A stretch of 64,000 nucleotides of DNA from Lebetimonas sp. JH292 (GCF_000523275.1 NZ_ATHQ01000001.1:957289-1021288); one strand, 5' to 3'. Shown: positions 36,836 to 46,248, counted from the first letter of the stretch. Translations and numbers: made by a program. Notes: generated by a model from the sequence alone, not told the origin.

Positions 36836-37248
36836 AAAGGGCTGTCCTGCTTGTATAATAATTTATGATATCTTTTTATATTTACAGCAACAGGCACTTC
36901 ATAAATGTTAAGATATTGTATAAGTTTAATTATAGTATTTATTCCGGCTGTTGTATAGATAATATTTGGATAATTTTTGCGTTTTTGATAAATATCTACT
37001 ACTAAAATAGGGTAATGTGTTTTTATGTGTTTTATTAAATTTTTGAGATTGTTCATACGTGAGCTGAAAATAAGCAAAGTATATTCGTTTTTTTTGGGTA
37101 TAAAAATATCATTTTTGGTATAAAGTATAATATTTTCAAAATTAACAAATTTATATTCACTGAATTTATATTTATAGTAGAAAAAAAAAGCAGCTACCAT
37201 TAATGCTCCGAAAAAGGAGCTGAATGTATAGAAGAATTTACTTTTCAA
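36814..37248 (-). CDS. Membrane-anchored protein of unknown function
   Basis: 144 residues from a TTG just after the trxA stop. One N-terminal membrane helix (FYTFSSFFGALMVAAFFFYY) and a basic domain with LLIFSSRMNNLKNLIKHIKT, YPILVVDIYQ and IYEVPVAVNI, which recalls a thioredoxin-like fold with the cis-Pro loop (VPV) but no CxxC. The last residues (PLKKVSSE) come from repeat sequence. Between trxA and trxB, so a thiol-linked role is possible but unproven. Confidence 0.6.
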   Translation of the reverse strand: MKSKFFYTFSSFFGALMVAAFFFYYKYKFSEYKFVNFENIILYTKNDIFIPKKNEYTLLIFSSRMNNLKNLIKHIKTHYPILVVDIYQKRKNYPNIIYTTAGINTIIKLIQYLNIYEVPVAVNIKRYHKLLYKQDSPLKKVSSE

Positions 37249-37566
37249 TTAAAGAAGCGAATTAATTTTTTCTTCGTACATAGCTTTTGGTGCAGCACCT
37301 ATCATTGCATCGACAACTTCACCGTTTTTTATAAATAAAACTGTTGGAATACTTCTGATTCCAAATTGAATAGCAAGTTCTTGTTGTTCATCTGTATTGA
37401 TTTTACCTACTGCTACGCCTTTGTCTTTATATTCTTCGCTTAATTCTTCAATAATAGGAGCAACCATTCTACAAGGTCCGCACCAAGGCGCCCAAAAATC
37501 TACTACAACTAATTTATTGTTTTTTACAGTTTCTTCAAAATTTTCTTTAGTAATTTCTAATGCCAT
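37249..37566 (-). CDS. trxA: Thioredoxin
   Basis: 105 residues; cytoplasmic thiol reductant. Active site VVDFWAPWCGPCRMVAPII near residue 30 and cis-Pro IRSIPTVLFIKNGE near 75. Normal length. Upstream of trxB in the same direction with the unknown gene between. Confidence 0.98.
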   Translation of the reverse strand: MALEITKENFEETVKNNKLVVVDFWAPWCGPCRMVAPIIEELSEEYKDKGVAVGKINTDEQQELAIQFGIRSIPTVLFIKNGEVVDAMIGAAPKAMYEEKINSLL

Positions 37567-37608
37567 TTTAATCCTTTTTTTATTGAATTATACCCAAAAT
37601 TTTATTAA

Positions 37609-37797
37609 TTACCCATTAACAGAGGCTGTTTTTTTAAATTTTAACGATAAAATAACAAATCTTACAAACTGCCAAATTATACATTTTCTTTTCCATCTCT
37701 CAAAAGGCGTCGGATACATTCCAAATTTAGTTTCATCATATGCTCTTTTTTCCCATTCTTTTATTTTTAATCCTATTTGAGGACTTCTAATTGCCAT
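37609..37797 (-). CDS. Small protein next to sqr, unknown
   Basis: 62 residues: MAIRSPQIGLKIKEWEKRAY, DETKFGMYPTPFERWKRKCI, IWQFVRFVILSLKFKK. AATTAAGGAGAAAAA precedes the ATG, so expression is likely. Contains one basic amphipathic stretch and one Cys; no family recognised. Lies 15 bp after sqr on the same strand and may be co-transcribed with it. Confidence 0.65.
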   Translation of the reverse strand: MAIRSPQIGLKIKEWEKRAYDETKFGMYPTPFERWKRKCIIWQFVRFVILSLKFKKTASVNG

Positions 37798-37812
37798 TTT
37801 TTCTCCTTAATT

Positions 37813-39279
37813 TTAATCTGGAATCAAATACCAAAAAGGTTTTGCTTTCGCTTTGTATAAAAACAGATAATGCATGAGCCACTTAAACCAGTGACCGGCA
37901 CTTCCTACTTCACCTATTGTATATTTAATATCTCTTCCAAAATCCGGATATTTTTTGAAATCTGGTATTGTAGGATAAACAGACATACTTCCTGCAATTC
38001 CCCTAAATCCGTAATTTATGGAAACGACGCATATACTTGCAAGTTCTGCCATACTTGCTTTATGTCTGAAACTTGGTTTTCCTTCGAGAATCCATTCTGC
38101 TATATTAAGAGCTGTTGCGTGGGCCATAACAGCGCTTGGCATACCTGTTCTTGGAGGTGCTGGTGTCAACGGACGGCCTGATTTAGTTTTATTTGGCATT
38201 GAAATTGGATGAGGAGGAGCGAATGCAATACCTACTGCAAATATGTTTTCATATGTCGGATTTTGAAGTTTTTTTGGCCAGTCTTCACCACTCCATTCAT
38301 GATACGGTTTTTGCCCGCTTGAATAATCTGCATCTACTATCATTAATCCGTTTGGTTTAAATAGTTTATCTGTATAATCTTCCTCGTTTGGACCAACAGC
38401 TGTAATTCCTACACCGCTAAACGGAGGAATAAGCATTGCAAAATCATATTCGACTGTTTTTTCTTCACCTTCATATGTCTCATAATATACTTTGCCTCTC
38501 TCTATCTTATAAACACTTGCTCTTTTAATCCAGTCAACCCCATATTCACTAAACATAGAACGAATTATGTTATTTGTATGTGTGATATAACCATTATTTT
38601 TAACATATGCGCCGCCAAGGCCCAAATCACCTAAATCCATTTCATTAGTAATATAAGTAACATCTATATAATCCATTAAATCCAAATCATATATTAAGGA
38701 TGCCACATTCATTGTATATTCAACCGCTGCCCCCTGACAAGTACAGCCACCATGTCCTAAACCAATTAATACTTTTTGTTTTTGTCCTTTTTTTGCTTTT
38801 TCTATAACTTTTTGAAGCTCTTTCCAAGCGTGAGCCGCGTGGTCGAAGCTGCATATAGATGTAGTGTTTCCTGTATCCGGCCCAAGCCCGGGAGTGGCTG
38901 AAAAATTTAATTTTGGACCTGTAGCGTTAATTAAATAGTCATAATAAACTTTTTCTTTTTCTCCAGCTCTAATCCCACTTACATATTCAATTGTTACATA
39001 GGGTTTGTTTTCTCCAGCATCACCTTCAGGATGAATAGTAAGTGCTTTTGCCTGTTTAAAATCTACCCCAAATCTGTCATAAACAGGTTTTAATTCAAAA
39101 TATACCTGTTCAGGTTTCATAGCACCTATTCCGACCCAGATATTTGAAGGAACCCACTGGTATTTTGAATTCGGGGAAATTACTATAATTTCAGCTTTGT
39201 TTTTCAGTTTTCTTTTTAAATTTAAAACTGTCGTATGCCCTGAAATACCTGCCCCTAAAATAACTATTTTTGGTTTCAT
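37813..39279 (-). CDS. sqr: Sulfide:quinone oxidoreductase-type flavoprotein
   Basis: 488 residues. FAD motif KIVILGAGISGHTTVLNLKR at the N-terminus, YQWVPSNIWVGIGAM, the redox-Cys segment GLGHGGCTCQGAAVEYTMNV near residue 190, a second FAD contact VGITAVGPNE/IPPFSG, and NIFAVGIAFAPPHPISMPN. Sqr oxidises sulfide to polysulfide and reduces quinone at the cytoplasmic membrane. The C-terminus (HWFKWLMHYLFLYKAKAKPF) is the amphipathic membrane-anchoring part typical of Sqr. The closely spaced CTC and the length above 430 suggest one of the less-studied Sqr types. Separate from psr by a 248 bp gap with its own -10. Confidence 0.85.
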   Translation of the reverse strand: MKPKIVILGAGISGHTTVLNLKRKLKNKAEIIVISPNSKYQWVPSNIWVGIGAMKPEQVYFELKPVYDRFGVDFKQAKALTIHPEGDAGENKPYVTIEYVSGIRAGEKEKVYYDYLINATGPKLNFSATPGLGPDTGNTTSICSFDHAAHAWKELQKVIEKAKKGQKQKVLIGLGHGGCTCQGAAVEYTMNVASLIYDLDLMDYIDVTYITNEMDLGDLGLGGAYVKNNGYITHTNNIIRSMFSEYGVDWIKRASVYKIERGKVYYETYEGEEKTVEYDFAMLIPPFSGVGITAVGPNEEDYTDKLFKPNGLMIVDADYSSGQKPYHEWSGEDWPKKLQNPTYENIFAVGIAFAPPHPISMPNKTKSGRPLTPAPPRTGMPSAVMAHATALNIAEWILEGKPSFRHKASMAELASICVVSINYGFRGIAGSMSVYPTIPDFKKYPDFGRDIKYTIGEVGSAGHWFKWLMHYLFLYKAKAKPFWYLIPD

Positions 39280-39308
39280 TTTTAACCTTTTTTATTTTTT
39301 TATGCTTA

Positions 39309-39314
39309 ATTATA
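39309..39314 (-). promoter_or_regulatory. Putative -10 box of sqr
   Basis: TATAAT on the minus strand (within GTTATAATTAAGC), 30 bp before the sqr ATG, in a long AT-rich gap. Confidence 0.45.
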
Positions 39315-39400
39315 ACTCAAATATCTAATTTAAGATAATTTTTATCTTTATTTAATTAAAAGTTATTAAAAACTATAATCTGAAATTATTGACTATAAAG

Positions 39401-39497
39401 GTGACAGGCACAACTTTTAATTAGAAATTATAAATGTTAAATTATAAATTAAAAAAATAAAAATTAATTTAACATTTGAAATTTAACATTTATAATT
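39401..39497. repeat. Palindromic word repeat with GTGACAGGCAC motif
   Basis: A perfect 17 bp inverted repeat: AATTATAAATGTTAAAT at 39426-39442 and ATTTAACATTTATAATT at 39481-39497, with 38 bp between. GTGACAGGCAC (39401-39411) lies just outside the left arm. Same architecture as 52574-52644. Occupies most of the psrC-sqr gap. Confidence 0.85.
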
Positions 39498-39527
39498 ATA
39501 TTAGGTTTTGCCCAAAAGGGCAGGGAG

Positions 39528-40832
39528 TTAATGATGTTCGTAAGAATCTGTTACGTTTCTTATATCGAATATTTTATCAAGCAATGCAAAAATTGCTATG
39601 CCTATACCGAGACATCCTATAATTATCATCCATTCCATTGAATGAGGGGCAATATATGCATATGGGGTAATTGCGTCTAACTGGTAAACACTGTTTGCCT
39701 GATATCCGAGTCCGTCAACCCTTGCACTCATAGGAACAATATTACCGCCGAAAATAAATGCCTGTCTCATTAAAAATGCGCCTATAACTGCAGAAATGCC
39801 GCCTATTAATACAGCACCTTTACTCTTTGAAAAAAACAGGATAAAAGGAATTACAATACCTAAAATCAGCCATCCCCAATACATCCAGCTGATAGGGCTG
39901 CCTTTAATCATTAAATTTACCCATTTAGGATCTACCAACATAAAATCTGTTATTTCATAAATAGCGGCCAAAACTGTTAAAACAATCCCTGTTTTTGCTG
40001 CAATTTTAATAAAGTCGTCAAAATAAGGTTTTTCTCTTAATCCTAAAAATGCAAAAATAATTGCTCCGCCTATTCCTGTGATTCCACCTGTAATTAGGAA
40101 ATAAATCCAAAGCTGAGGAATATCAGTCCATAAATGTCTTGGTGTGTTTTGGTTAAATAATAAACCTTGGATATAAAATTCTCCCAAGTCAATACATAAA
40201 CTTAATATAACCAAAATTAACGCAAGTTTTTTCGCCAAATCTCTTTTGGATGTAATTAAGAAATAAATTTCAATAAATGTAAACGGTATATAAATACTGT
40301 ATAAAGGCAGCATTAACCACATACCCGCCTGAGGCTGAGGATTTAAAACCATCCAGTAAATATGTAATAAGTTACCTAAGTCGCTTGCGATAGAAATTAA
40401 TCCGCCAAAAACCATTGAAATACCGAAAGTCATCATAGCGGCTGCTACTTTTGGAGCAACTTTTACATGGAAAAGTTCTCCCAATGCAGTTAAGAAAATC
40501 AAGGCGCTTCCGCCGTAAAGCAGATAAACATACTGAGTTACAAATACGCCCCAAGGTTCCGCTTTGTTTACTTCTTCTATTTCCGGTAGATTAAAAATCT
40601 GCTCTTTCAAAGCAATAGCGGCATGTTTCAGTGCTTCCGGGTCACCTCCGGCTGCCACCATTCCTGCCTGGGAAATAAAATCGTGAAAATATCTTAAATG
40701 AAACAGTTCATACCAGCCTACCAAACCTATCGCTATTAAAACATATGCAATAAGCATTACTTTGTTAAAAAATAATTCTGTAAAACTGACTCTATTTATA
40801 TTTAATCCGCAACAATTAATATAATTTTTCAT
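39528..40832 (-). CDS. psrC: NrfD-like quinone-interacting membrane subunit (PsrC)
   Basis: 434 residues with about nine to ten membrane helices (for example MLIAYVLIAIGLVGWYELFH, IYFLITGGITGIGGAIIFAF, MIIIGCLGIGIAIFALLDKI). NrfD/PsrC proteins carry quinone-linked electron transfer to the FeS subunit. Third gene of psrABC; longer than the 8-helix W. succinogenes PsrC. An N-terminal CCG occurs (residues 6-8). Confidence 0.88.
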   Translation of the reverse strand: MKNYINCCGLNINRVSFTELFFNKVMLIAYVLIAIGLVGWYELFHLRYFHDFISQAGMVAAGGDPEALKHAAIALKEQIFNLPEIEEVNKAEPWGVFVTQYVYLLYGGSALIFLTALGELFHVKVAPKVAAAMMTFGISMVFGGLISIASDLGNLLHIYWMVLNPQPQAGMWLMLPLYSIYIPFTFIEIYFLITSKRDLAKKLALILVILSLCIDLGEFYIQGLLFNQNTPRHLWTDIPQLWIYFLITGGITGIGGAIIFAFLGLREKPYFDDFIKIAAKTGIVLTVLAAIYEITDFMLVDPKWVNLMIKGSPISWMYWGWLILGIVIPFILFFSKSKGAVLIGGISAVIGAFLMRQAFIFGGNIVPMSARVDGLGYQANSVYQLDAITPYAYIAPHSMEWMIIIGCLGIGIAIFALLDKIFDIRNVTDSYEHH

Positions 40833-40841
40833 AGCAGCTCC

Positions 40842-41510
40842 TTACGCTTTTTTCCACTCAGGTTTTTTAGCCTGAGTTGCAGCTTCATATAACGGTTTAA
40901 TTTCATCCCATGTGTGTGTTTTAACATCACCCAATGTTCTTTTTGCGTATTCTTTATTTTCCGGTACAAGATAAAATAATTTAGGAAGCGTGCCTTCTTC
41001 TTCTTTTAAGAAGAAAAATTCTCTTTGTTTTAAAAGTTTTACCAAATCGGAATCTTCATCTTCCAAATCACCGAATGTTCTAACTTTGGTAGGACATGTC
41101 GCACTACAGGCGGTTGTTCCGTATTCCTGGATTCTTCCGTCGCAGAATGTACATTTGTCAACTGCGTGTTTTGTCTCATCCACAAATCTTGCGCCGTAAG
41201 GGCAGGCTTCCATACAACCTTTACATAAAATACACATGGAAGGGTCTACTTTAACAAGTCCCCCTTCTGCATAATGGCTTGCCCCTGTAGGACATACAGT
41301 TACACATGGTGCGTCAATACAGTGATTACATTGAGACGGATAAAAATTTAAAAACGCGTCAGCGAGTGTTTTTCCGCCTTCTACAATACCAACCCATATT
41401 CTTTGTTTATCAGCTCCTAACATTACTCCGTTTTCGTCTTTACATGCCACTTCACATGCTCTACAGTCTATACAGTTTTGATATTCAAGTGCAATTGCAT
41501 AATTTGCCAT
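40842..41510 (-). CDS. psrB: Four-cluster ferredoxin-type subunit (PsrB)
   Basis: 222 residues, DMSO reductase FeS-subunit family. Four Cys groups: CIDCRACEVACKDENGV near residue 13, CNHCIDAPCVTVCPTGASHY near 62, CILCKGCMEACPYGAR near 92, and CTFCDGRIQEYGTTACSATC near 117. Transfers electrons between PsrC and PsrA. 9 bp before psrC, 3 bp after psrA. Confidence 0.95.
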   Translation of the reverse strand: MANYAIALEYQNCIDCRACEVACKDENGVMLGADKQRIWVGIVEGGKTLADAFLNFYPSQCNHCIDAPCVTVCPTGASHYAEGGLVKVDPSMCILCKGCMEACPYGARFVDETKHAVDKCTFCDGRIQEYGTTACSATCPTKVRTFGDLEDEDSDLVKLLKQREFFFLKEEEGTLPKLFYLVPENKEYAKRTLGDVKTHTWDEIKPLYEAATQAKKPEWKKA

Positions 41511-41513
41511 GGC

Positions 41514-44186
41514 TTACACCTTTCTTATTTTTACAAGAGTTTCGTTCATACTTGCGGAACCAAGAATTGGATCAATTGCGTTTTCACAAATCATAGCCTG
41601 GGATATACCGTTTTTGTATCCAAGTGTCATCATTGGAGACTGAGATCCAAACCCTGTTGCGATAAACGCCGTATCTTTTCTGATTCTTTTTGTAGGATAA
41701 ACTTTGGCTCTTACTTTTTTACCCTGTTCGCTTGTAAGTTCCACTTCATCCTTGAATTTAAGCCCCATTTCTTTTGCAAGTTCATCATTTATCCACATAT
41801 AATTATAATTCATTAAATCAAGCAGTAAATAGTTGTTTGAATGAAAACTTTGAGTAAAATATGCGTGTCTTCCGACTACCACCCTCACTTCTTTTTCATT
41901 GGTGTTTGGAGCTTTATATAAGCTGTCTCTCCACATAGGAAACATTCTTAAAGTTTCTATTTTACCGTTTATAGGATTTGTGAATTTTTTACCTTCCAAT
42001 CCTTTTAAGGCTACTTTAATATATTTTCCTTTTTTAGGGACAATATAATAATCTTTCGGAAGAGTGGTAAATTTTTGATAAACAGTTTCAGCTAATTCAT
42101 TTTTATTTTGAGTATCTTTTTTGAATGCTTTTAAATGTTCATCCAAAATACCTGATTTAACTGCATTTTCTATTCCAGGCCAGTAAACCCCCCATTCTTT
42201 TGCTATTTTGGCGGCTTCTTCTCCGTATAGTTCCTTCATTGTTTCTTCGTTATACTCAGAAACAGTTTTATCATAAGCCGCTGTTAATCTGAATGTTTCA
42301 ATTCCCAAATCATCATCGCTCGCATGCTCTAAAATCGCTTTTAGAAGTTTTTCATCTTTAATATCTGCTTTTAATTTTGTTTTATCTATTTTAAAATCAT
42401 CTGTTAAATATTTGGTTAAATCAAAGTTTTTTGGAAGTTTTACTCCAAAACCGCCTTCGTCCCAGGTATATTTAAATGTAATTGCCGCAAAAGGCTTTTC
42501 TATTCTTTTTGAAAGTTCTTTGCACATAAAATATATATCCTGAGCGTATCCTCTAGGTTCGACTCCCTGGCTTCTCCAGGTAATGTAAGGTTCTATTGTA
42601 TTAAACATTTTTAAAGGGGATTCTCTTTCTACATAAACGGTATCCGGCAAGATTACGTCTGCATAAAGAGCTGTATCGGTTCCCTGAATGTCAATTACAA
42701 CCACCAAATCCATTGTTTCATACATTTTGGCGGTTTTTTCATAATCAGGAACCGATTGAAGCGGATTTTGTTTATAATGGAATGCCGCTCTTACAGGATA
42801 TTCATTATCAGCTAATTTTTCGCCTTTTTTCCATTTTGTATTAACTTCCAAAATAGTGTCTCTAATGATAGGCCAGCTACCTTTTTGAGGGTTGCCCAAT
42901 GGATATGTGTTTGGTTTTAAGCAGGCAATATCAATTCTTGTTTTTGCGTTATCATAAATAGGAAAATCCTCATATTCATAGCTTTCAAATTTTAATCCTC
43001 TTCCAAGAATAATTCCGCCCGGTCTGTTAACGCATCCGTGAATTGAATTGAAAATCGCCTGAGCACGTCTAAAATCAAAATCCTGATAATACCAGGTAGA
43101 TTTTCTGCTTCTGTAGCAGTTTGCGGCACCTTTATATTTTTCAGCCGCATCTGAAAATTCTTTTGTAATTCTTCTGATTGTAGAAGCAGGAATTTCAGTT
43201 ATTTTTTCAGCCCATTCAGGAGTATATTTGGCACCTTCACCCGTTGTAAAGAATTTTTCAAGTTCTTCAACTCCGGTAACATATTTTTTAATATAATCAG
43301 CCTTATAAGGAGTTTTATGAAAACCTTTATTAATGCTTTCATGAATCATTGCAAGGATTAAAGCACCGTCGGTTCCAGGTTTGATAGGAATAAATTCATC
43401 AGCCTGGGCAGCTGTATTAGTGTATCTTACATCAACATACACGATTTTTTCAATTCCTCTTTTGTGTGTTCTTTTAAACATATCAAGAGTATCCGGGGTT
43501 ACAATTCCCTCAGCCCTGTTTGCTCCTAAGTTCAAAAGATATTTTGTGTTTCTGAAATCTCCCTGTCCCCAACTTCCAAATGTTAAGCTGTTTGCTATAA
43601 ATGAAGGCGCAAAACATGTTGAAAAGTGGTCAATAAAATTGGCAGTACCGATTCCGTTTACCAAGTTCATTATAATTGGTTCATCAACTACCCCTGATGT
43701 TGCACCGACACCGAAAAGGAATGTGCTTCTGTTATCTTTTTCCTCATCAAGTATTTTAATCATTTTTTTAGCAATATAATCAAGCGCTTCATCCCAAGAG
43801 GCTTTTCTAAATTTACCTTCACCTCTTTTCCCAACCCTGATTAAAGGTGTTGTAATTCTATCCGGGTCGTATTCTTCCGCAATTCCCGCATTACCCCTTG
43901 CACACATAAAATTTCTGCTTTTTGGATAAAGCGGATTCGGGTCTATTTTTGTTACCTTCCCATCAACGTTTCTAACAATTACCCCGCACATGTTTACGCA
44001 CATACCGCAAACATTGGGGGTAAATTTTGCGTTTTTAATATCTTCTTCTTTCTTTTCTTTTTCGTTTAAACCTTCTTCATAAGGTCCAAAAGCAAATGCT
44101 GATGAGCCGGTTACCGCTACACCTGCTGCCGCAGCTGCTGAACCTTTCAGGAAGCTCCTTCTTTTTAAATCAACAATTTCAGACAT
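41514..44186 (-). CDS. psrA: Molybdopterin catalytic subunit, polysulfide/thiosulfate reductase type
   Basis: 890 residues. Start at 44186 (AAAGGAGAATC before the ATG) gives a Tat signal, LKRRSFLKGSAAAAAGVAVT, so it is exported folded. N-terminal [4Fe-4S] motif VCGMCVNMCGVIVRN and FMCARGN, then the molybdopterin domain; the Mo ligand is likely the Cys of STCFAPS (about residue 190). YADVILPDTVYVERES and the C-terminal VVVGRHAYFTQSFHSNN fit the DMSO-reductase superfamily. With psrBC it probably reduces polysulfide or elemental sulfur with electrons from menaquinol. Thiosulfate or arsenate reductase activity cannot be excluded. Confidence 0.9.
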   Translation of the reverse strand: MSEIVDLKRRSFLKGSAAAAAGVAVTGSSAFAFGPYEEGLNEKEKKEEDIKNAKFTPNVCGMCVNMCGVIVRNVDGKVTKIDPNPLYPKSRNFMCARGNAGIAEEYDPDRITTPLIRVGKRGEGKFRKASWDEALDYIAKKMIKILDEEKDNRSTFLFGVGATSGVVDEPIIMNLVNGIGTANFIDHFSTCFAPSFIANSLTFGSWGQGDFRNTKYLLNLGANRAEGIVTPDTLDMFKRTHKRGIEKIVYVDVRYTNTAAQADEFIPIKPGTDGALILAMIHESINKGFHKTPYKADYIKKYVTGVEELEKFFTTGEGAKYTPEWAEKITEIPASTIRRITKEFSDAAEKYKGAANCYRSRKSTWYYQDFDFRRAQAIFNSIHGCVNRPGGIILGRGLKFESYEYEDFPIYDNAKTRIDIACLKPNTYPLGNPQKGSWPIIRDTILEVNTKWKKGEKLADNEYPVRAAFHYKQNPLQSVPDYEKTAKMYETMDLVVVIDIQGTDTALYADVILPDTVYVERESPLKMFNTIEPYITWRSQGVEPRGYAQDIYFMCKELSKRIEKPFAAITFKYTWDEGGFGVKLPKNFDLTKYLTDDFKIDKTKLKADIKDEKLLKAILEHASDDDLGIETFRLTAAYDKTVSEYNEETMKELYGEEAAKIAKEWGVYWPGIENAVKSGILDEHLKAFKKDTQNKNELAETVYQKFTTLPKDYYIVPKKGKYIKVALKGLEGKKFTNPINGKIETLRMFPMWRDSLYKAPNTNEKEVRVVVGRHAYFTQSFHSNNYLLLDLMNYNYMWINDELAKEMGLKFKDEVELTSEQGKKVRAKVYPTKRIRKDTAFIATGFGSQSPMMTLGYKNGISQAMICENAIDPILGSASMNETLVKIRKV

Positions 44187-44231
44187 TGATTCTCCTTTTA
44201 GAAATTTACGTAGTAATTGTAGCATAGTATT

Positions 44232-44262
44232 GAAAAAAATATATATCCCGAAGAGGGATATA
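44232..44262 (-). terminator. Intrinsic terminator after the porin gene
   Basis: On the minus strand TATATCCC-TCTTC-GGGATATA (8 bp stem, 44242-44262) followed by TATTTTTTTC. It lies 23 bp past the porin stop and before psrA, so porin and psrABC are separate transcripts or partly read through. Confidence 0.75.
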
Positions 44263-44284
44263 AGAGAAAATTATCTTAATTTAA

Positions 44285-45790
44285 TTAAAAGTTATATCTG
44301 ATATAAGCTCTTATGTCTTTAGCTTTTTTAACATAACTGAACATTGTGTTATCTGGGTTACCCATATCACCAAAGAATGCATCACTTCCAGGATGATTGT
44401 ATTTAATGTATGTATATCTTAACTGTGCTGTTAGATGAGGAATAATCTGATGATTGTAATATACATCAAAAGCGTGTCCTCTAACTGCTGCAATGCTTCC
44501 GGCTAATGTATCTTCTCCGTAAGTAAAGCTTCTCCAGTATTTGCTTCCGTTTACATAAGATAGACCGAATCTGTCGTTATCTGCAAATCCCGGCATATCA
44601 GCACCTACCCAGATACTGTGACCTGTTCTTTTTTTATCTGAACCAAGCATAGTTTGTCCGGATTTAGGTCTTGTTTCTGAAAATGCCCAAGAAACAAATG
44701 CTGTAGTGTTGTCAAGAAAATCGCTTATCCCGTCACCGATTCCTTGAGCCGCAAATACGGCGTTTTCACCGAAATAATTTCCTAATGTTGCCATGTCAGC
44801 AACAAATGTACTAGGACCTGTGAAAGCCATTTTAAAACCTTGAAGGTTAAACGCCCAGACTGTTTCTGTTTTTAATGAATATTGTCCGTCGTCATAAGGA
44901 ATTAATAAAAATCCTCCAAAATCTGCATGATGAGCATTACCTTTTGTATAATCAGGTTGAGTGTTGTTTAATGACCATTTTCCGTTAGAAGCGGTATAAC
45001 CTCTTCCCAAACAGAATTTAATCCATGTTCCCCAATCAGCAAATTTATCTGATAGTTTAGAGAATAATGAGTTTCCAACTTCAAAACTGAATCCGTCAAA
45101 TTCCATATTGATTAAATGTCCAAGCGGACTGTTTGCATTGTCTTCGTCAACTAAATTAGCTGGAAATCCCTGAGTCGCCGGTCTTCTACCCGCACTGAAC
45201 ATTAATCCGTTATCCGGACCAAACCAGTAATTAAAGAAAGCTTCTTTGATTCTGATATTTGCATCGTCAGGTGTTTCATTTACTACCCAGTCAACATTTT
45301 GGAAAGGTTGATTCATGCTGTTAATTGAAGTCATACCAAATACTTTATTGGCTTCGACTCTTACAGTTGCTTTTAAATTATCTGCGGGTTTGTATACACC
45401 TGTTAGGATAATTCTGTTTTGTAAAACCTGACCAATATGATCTTTTTTGTCAGTTTGTCCTGTAACTACACCAGCAAATTGATGTCCGCTTTGTCCTGTC
45501 ATATCTGGTCCAACATTATATGTTAATCCGGCTGTTGTTTGTTTGTTAAGATAATCGAATGCCGTTCTTAAATCGAATCCCCAGAATAGATGAGAGTTTG
45601 CTACCACAGGCGATACTTTTTTATAGTATCTGCTGTTTTGTTCGTCAACTTTTTTTTCAACTTTTTGCTGGCTGGTTTTTAACTGATTTAATTGTTGCTG
45701 TAAAAGCTCAATTTGTTTTTGTAACTGCTCAACCGTAGGCTGTGCGAAAAGTCCTGCTACAACTGAAGCTGAAAGTAAAAATTTTTTCAT
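44285..45790 (-). CDS. DUF3373-type outer membrane porin
   Basis: 501 residues. Signal peptide MKKFLLSASVVAGLFAQ, then a coiled coil (TVEQLQKQIELLQQQLNQLK) that would trimerise or bind peptidoglycan, then a beta-barrel ending in aromatic Phe (IRAYIRYNF). Campylobacterota DUF3373/porin family. Expressed just upstream of psrABC, so it may carry sulfur-compound or other solute passage; substrate unknown. Confidence 0.85.
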   Translation of the reverse strand: MKKFLLSASVVAGLFAQPTVEQLQKQIELLQQQLNQLKTSQQKVEKKVDEQNSRYYKKVSPVVANSHLFWGFDLRTAFDYLNKQTTAGLTYNVGPDMTGQSGHQFAGVVTGQTDKKDHIGQVLQNRIILTGVYKPADNLKATVRVEANKVFGMTSINSMNQPFQNVDWVVNETPDDANIRIKEAFFNYWFGPDNGLMFSAGRRPATQGFPANLVDEDNANSPLGHLINMEFDGFSFEVGNSLFSKLSDKFADWGTWIKFCLGRGYTASNGKWSLNNTQPDYTKGNAHHADFGGFLLIPYDDGQYSLKTETVWAFNLQGFKMAFTGPSTFVADMATLGNYFGENAVFAAQGIGDGISDFLDNTTAFVSWAFSETRPKSGQTMLGSDKKRTGHSIWVGADMPGFADNDRFGLSYVNGSKYWRSFTYGEDTLAGSIAAVRGHAFDVYYNHQIIPHLTAQLRYTYIKYNHPGSDAFFGDMGNPDNTMFSYVKKAKDIRAYIRYNF

Positions 45791-45869
45791 TTTTTTCTCC
45801 TTTGATTTTTTAATTTAATTTCGCATTTTTTTAGTCAGTGCAAATTATAACAAATTTAATGTAATTGTC

Positions 45870-45894
45870 TACCTCTCCCGGAGGTATTTTTTTT
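45870..45894 (+). other. Hairpin with T-tract on the plus strand between two minus-strand genes
   Basis: TACCTC-TCCCG-GAGGTA followed by eight T. As a terminator it would act on plus-strand transcripts, yet both flanking genes are on the minus strand. A near-direct repeat of AATACCTCC(C)GG lies on the minus strand at 45882-45917. Purpose unclear, perhaps stopping antisense transcription. Confidence 0.4.
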
Positions 45895-45898
45895 AAAG

Positions 45899-46237
45899 TC
45901 ATCCGGGAGGTATTCTTCCCTGCAGTATTTGGGTGAAGAATACTTTTAAATAAGGGAGTTTGCCTTTTTCAATTATCTTTTGCATTCCTTTAGCAGCTTT
46001 TGGGTTCAATGTTTTTAGCTTTTCTAAAAAAGGTTTTGCGTTATCGGCAAACAATTCATTTAACTGATCTGGTGTGACAACATTTAATTTTTTTAACAGC
46101 TCCGGCGCTTTTAATGTATGGCCGCCCGAATGTTTGATGTATCTTATGTATGCTCTGTAACCCGCTGTATAAGCGTTGATTGCATAAGCAAAAGATACAA
46201 GCATAATTGCACTGACTAAAATTTTAGAAAATTTCAT
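45899..46237 (-). CDS. Small exported protein, unknown function
   Basis: 112 residues with signal peptide (KILVSAIMLVSFAYAINA). The mature part is helical and basic (YTAGYRAYIRYIKHSGGH, LKAPELLKKLNVVTPDQLNE), resembling c-type cytochrome helices but without CxxCH, so no heme is expected. Upstream of the porin and psr genes on the same strand. Possibly periplasmic; no family named. Confidence 0.65.
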   Translation of the reverse strand: MKFSKILVSAIMLVSFAYAINAYTAGYRAYIRYIKHSGGHTLKAPELLKKLNVVTPDQLNELFADNAKPFLEKLKTLNPKAAKGMQKIIEKGKLPYLKVFFTQILQGRIPPG

Positions 46238-46248
46238 AATCCGCCTTT

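Noticed and set aside
39505..39525. Hairpin TTTTGCCC-AAAA-GGGCAGGG as psrC terminator
   Set aside because: No T-tract follows the stem on the minus strand, so termination is not supported.
45870..45894. Terminator of the 45899 gene
   Set aside because: The T-tract is on the plus strand, while the gene is transcribed from the minus strand; kept only as a hairpin.
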